A stretch of 64,000 nucleotides of DNA from Paraburkholderia antibiotica (lineage in GTDB: Bacteria; Pseudomonadota; Gammaproteobacteria; Burkholderiales; Burkholderiaceae). The notes beneath the pieces are model-generated. The model was not told the DNA's origin. It did not search any database and worked only from the letters and a program-made list of their open reading frames with translations. The DNA is taken from the NCBI RefSeq assembly GCF_012927125.1, contig NZ_JABBFZ010000025.1, positions 26,011 to 90,010 of the forward strand, in the 5' to 3' direction. A program made the translations under genes and the position numbers. Positions 61,723 to 64,000 of this stretch are shown here, piece after piece; positions within the stretch are counted from its first letter, which is position 1; each line of letters starts with the position of its first letter.

Positions 61723-62016
61723 ATGAAATATAACGATCGGTACCTCGTACTCTCGAACTTTCTCGAGGGCTATTTAGGCGAGGAATTTGAGTTGTGGGGG
61801 AATACGATAGAGGAAATCGTCGCTGCGTATAAGCGTGAAAGTCAGCCGTTAGAACGGTTAATTCTGGTAGGCCAAATCGACCAATTCTGCCGTGATCATG
61901 CAGCGAATCTCGACACCGCGTTCAAGGCTGCGTACGGGTTGACTTTTAATCCCGTCCGGTGGGGGCACACAACCGCATCATTTCTTGAAGAAGTGATGCG
62001 TCTCCTCAGCGAATAA
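61723..62016 (+). CDS. Orphan CdiI-like contact-dependent inhibition immunity protein
   Basis: 97 residues from an ATG with AAGGGTA immediately upstream. YLVLSNFLEGYLGEEFELWGNTIEEIVAAY resembles the CdiI_2-type immunity start (Y..L..FFxxYxxxDWxxxxG..EEVI..F), and the rest is helical, ending FLEEVMRLLSE. Such proteins neutralise a cognate CdiA or Rhs toxin tip. No toxin tip lies upstream; an IS remnant begins four bases after the stop. Lower GC than the surroundings suggests transfer. Orphan immunity genes are common leftovers of tip exchange. Family call moderate. Confidence 0.6.
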   Translation: MKYNDRYLVLSNFLEGYLGEEFELWGNTIEEIVAAYKRESQPLERLILVGQIDQFCRDHAANLDTAFKAAYGLTFNPVRWGHTTASFLEEVMRLLSE

Positions 62017-62018
62017 GA

Positions 62019-63199
62019 ACCTGTCCGCAATTTTGTGTGCGAGGCGGTTGACGGAGTTACCCACGAGCGTGAGTGAAGCGCTCGCCAAACAGGATAGCAA
62101 ACTGGTTCATGGCGGATGACCAGTCGAATGCGGCTCACACCGATTTGGCCAGTACATTGCGAAGCGCCAGCCACAGCAGCCTGATGGCAGCCTCGTCATG
62201 GGGGAAGTGGCCCTCGGGTCCTGATGATCTTGCGCAGTTGCATGTTCAGACTTTCAATGGCGTTTGTGGTGTAGACGACCCGTCGTATCTCAGTCGGGAA
62301 CACGAAGAACGGCGTGACGTTTTCCCACGCGCGTCGCCACGACTGCACGATGGTTGGATATTTCGTTCCCCATTGCCCTTGGGCGAAGTCTTCCAGCGCC
62401 TGCTGTGCGTGGCCGCGGCGTAAATCGGGCGCAGCGCCGTGGCAACCGCCTTGCGGTCCTTGTAGCTGGCGTACTCCAGACTGTTGCGGATCAGATGTAC
62501 GATGCAGGTCTGCACCGCCGTGCGGGGGTAAGCCGCGCCGATTGCCTCGGCCAGCCCTTTCGGCCCGTCGACCACCGCGATCAGGATGTCCTGGCAGCCC
62601 CGGGTCTTCAGTTCGTTGAACACCTTGAGCGAGAATTTCGCGCCCCCGGTCTGTTCAATCCACAGGCCGGGCACGTCGCGCGGGCCGTCGGGCTGGATGC
62701 CCAGCGCCAGATAGACGGCCTTGTTGCTCACCACGCCGTCACCACGGATCTTCACGCGTAGCGCGTCGAAACACCGCCGGGGACATCGACTCGAGCGGAC
62801 GGTTTTGCCAGGCAAGCGTTTCGGCCATCACGTCATCGGTGACCGAACTGATGAAATCGGGGGGAAACCTCAGCGCCATAGCGTTCGGCCAGAAACGCCT
62901 GGATCTCGCGCACGCTCATGCCACGCGCGTACATCGCGATGATGCGTTCATCAAAGCCGGTGAAGCGGCGCTCGTGTTTGGGAATCAGGATCGGCTCGAA
63001 ACTGCCTTGGCGATCACGCGGCAGATCGGCTCTGAGCGGGCCGTGCTCGGTGATCACCGTCTTGCCGCTGGCGCCGTTGCGTTCTTTGGACTGGCCCGCG
63101 GGCCGCTGCCTGCGAGGCGATGGTACGTTTCTTCTTCATCGGCATATCCATGATTTTTATTCCTCATGATATGCCTCGCCCACGAAATGACGGATAGGG
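62019..63199. mobile_element. Degraded IS256-family insertion sequence
   Basis: About 1.18 kb. The ends form imperfect inverted repeats: CCTGTCCGCAATTTTGTGTGC (62020-62040, written here with one extra base for clarity of extent) against the complement of 63178-63198, GCCCACGAAA..GGATAGG. It encloses an inactivated transposase. I could not find a target-site duplication, so the exact ends are uncertain. The left end abuts the immunity-like gene; the right end precedes the VgrG-like fragment. Confidence 0.8.
62057..63151 (-). pseudogene. IS256-family transposase pseudogene
   Basis: Read on the minus strand from MDMPMKKKRT at 63151. Recognisable segments: ERRFTGFDERIIAMYARGMS; FDALRVKIRGDGVVSNKAVY and LGIQPDG; then a DILIAVVDGPKGLAEAI catalytic-Asp block; then WRRAWENVTPFFVFPTEIRR and TTNAIESLNMQLRKII; ending in LLWLALRNVLAKSV. 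Frame breaks occur near 63100, 62860 (a six-G run), 62770, 62409 and 62205. A CGA-to-TGA change at 62136-62138 stops the final frame before FDWSSAMNQFAILFGERFT. With five frameshifts and a nonsense codon it cannot be active without recoding. Confidence 0.9.
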
Positions 63200-63463
63200 C
63201 CCGGCTTATTGCTGCTTTTTTATTGATTCATCGCTAACGAAACTACGCAATAGAACTGGGATATAGAAGTTCTTCGTAAATCATTGTCAAAATCGAAGTA
63301 TTTCAGATTAGTCCCGTTGACTCCCTCAGGCCTGAAACGTCACTCTTCGACTCCCGACCGTCGTGGGACCGGGCCAATATGACAGGTGGCATCTGGCATG
63401 GTCCACGCCGGGTCGGCGCATCGCTTCAGAATAATTCACAACGATCAACCGGAGGGATGGAAC
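63200..63463. other. AT-rich region upstream of the VgrG-like fragment
   Basis: About 260 bp, AT-rich for the first 100 bases. TTGTCA near 63285 could be a -35 box but no good -10 follows. A GGAGGG ribosome site at 63451-63456 precedes the TTG of the next ORF. Confidence 0.35.
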
Positions 63464-63676
63464 TTGAATTCGGTTCTGTCGGATGTCACCGCGCGCGCAG
63501 GCATTAACGTTCACCAGTATTACACCCTCGAAGTGACAGGAACACCGGGTGCGGCCCTCGCGGATATCTACTCATTCGAGGGGACGAGCGGCATGGGTGT
63601 TCACCGCCATCCCCAGCGACCGGCAATACCGGATGCCGTTGATGGAGTCGACGTGGCGCAGGTAACAGGAACATGA
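63464..63676 (+). pseudogene. Miniature VgrG-like N-terminal ORF (remnant)
   Basis: 70 residues if translation begins at TTG 63464, seven bases after GGAGGG. NSVLSDVTARAGINVHQYYT and LEVTGTPGAALADIYSFEG resemble the N-terminus of T6SS spike proteins (VgrG, first beta-barrel strands). After the EG the expected LSxPYxYxI region is missing; instead about 30 unrelated residues follow to a stop that overlaps the next ATG (ATGA). I infer an internal deletion of a vgrG gene that left its start and the junction with the effector gene. A small adaptor protein is the alternative. Confidence 0.45.
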
Positions 63677-64000
63677 CGGCAGCAGAAACCCCGCGTACTC
63701 CGCAACATGAGATACCGGCAGAGATAAAGGCCAATGCCGAAGGCCGGCGCGTCATCCCCAGCGCTATACCCGCGACGGCCACCACGCCGAACCTCGTACA
63801 CAAAGGCGTTGAGCGTGTCGAAAACCACGGCCAGGAAATCTTCGTGCAGTGCCTGTACATGGTGCCGCTGGTTGGCAACGCGATGTCGCTGTATGACGTG
63901 GGGACCGACATCTACCGCATCTGCAGCGTCAGGGGCGCGGAAAAAAATCTCTTCAACTGGGGCATTCTCGCCATCGATGCGATCGGCGTGATTCCGGCGG
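63673..64000 (+). CDS. N-terminus of an Rhs/polymorphic-toxin-like T6SS effector (partial)
   Basis: 109 codons to the window edge. MTAAETPRTPQHEIPAEIKA opens a polar leader, followed by VPLVGNAMSLYDVGTDIYRI and FNWGILAIDAIGVIPA, a hydrophobic alpha-helical pair. This resembles the pre-Rhs N-terminal region of Burkholderiales Rhs/PAAR-type effectors, in which hydrophobic helices bind a chaperone or cross membranes. The ATG overlaps the preceding VgrG-like stop. No Rhs core is in the window, so the call is by context and N-terminal pattern only. Confidence 0.45.
   Translation, partial: MTAAETPRTPQHEIPAEIKANAEGRRVIPSAIPATATTPNLVHKGVERVENHGQEIFVQCLYMVPLVGNAMSLYDVGTDIYRICSVRGAEKNLFNWGILAIDAIGVIPA

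Noticed and set aside
62010..63210. Target-site duplication of the IS256-like element
   Set aside because: Compared the 8-9 bases outside each inverted-repeat end; they do not match, so the ends have decayed or recombined.
1..64000. CRISPR arrays, rRNA or complete tRNA genes
   Set aside because: No regularly spaced repeats with unique spacers and no cloverleaf-like or rRNA sequence found by eye on either strand.

Overview
The window reads as chromosomal DNA of a beta-proteobacterium of the Burkholderiaceae, most likely Paraburkholderia or a close relative. The basis is high GC, heavy GCG/CGC codon use, a Burkholderia-type trimeric porin, TagK/TagJ-type T6SS accessory genes and a 3-hydroxyanthranilate (nba) operon. 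I ran no search; every identification rests on motifs and family resemblance.

Layout. 1-12.1 kb is part of a type VI secretion (T6SS) locus. A minus-strand operon tagK-tagJ-tssE-tssF-tssG-tssA has tight overlaps and continues into an orphan fimbrial-adhesin-like gene and a GlcNAc-type glycosyltransferase. tssH/clpV diverges on the plus strand. The left edge holds the C-terminal tail of a truncated Rhs gene. tssB, tssC, hcp, tssJ, tssK, tssL and tssM are not in the window. 12.3-22 kb carries small membrane ORFs, an orphan hybrid histidine kinase, a PLDc_N/SHOCT membrane protein, a SmpA/OmlA-like lipoprotein, a phospholipase D lipoprotein and a CREST/ceramidase-type membrane protein. 21.4-25.4 kb is a D-amino-acid cluster resembling dauBAR: YheO-type regulator, ornithine-cyclodeaminase-family enzyme, periplasmic basic-amino-acid-binding protein and FAD-dependent D-amino-acid dehydrogenase. 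Its divergent promoter region holds a near-perfect inverted repeat.

25.5-47.7 kb is mixed housekeeping and accessory genes: a two-domain His-rich lipoprotein, an AI-2E family transporter, AraC+VOC, a Tat-exported metallo-beta-lactamase coupled to a CobW GTPase (with a 150-bp cobW relic beside it), an S10 peptidase, periplasmic trehalase, an amino-acid-binding protein, a divergent DeoR/NudK pair with evenly phased repeats, OmpA, Ada-AlkA, an EamA transporter, SRPBCC, acyl-CoA dehydrogenase and a porin.

47.9-58.5 kb is the most coherent metabolic unit: a LysR regulator, nbaE-nbaF-nbaC-nbaD (3-hydroxyanthranilate to the oxalocrotonate level), a complete five-gene Liv-type ABC importer and an arylformamidase-like hydrolase. 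It looks like a self-contained uptake and ring-cleavage operon for a kynurenine/anthranilate-type aromatic. A proline dehydrogenase and an MHS-family symporter follow.

The right edge (61.7-64 kb) is a lower-GC, broken polymorphic-toxin island: an orphan CdiI-like immunity gene, a decayed IS256-family element with recognisable ends, a miniature VgrG N-terminal ORF and the start of an Rhs-like effector gene. With the Rhs tail at the left edge, T6SS effector decay and turnover is visible at both ends of the window.
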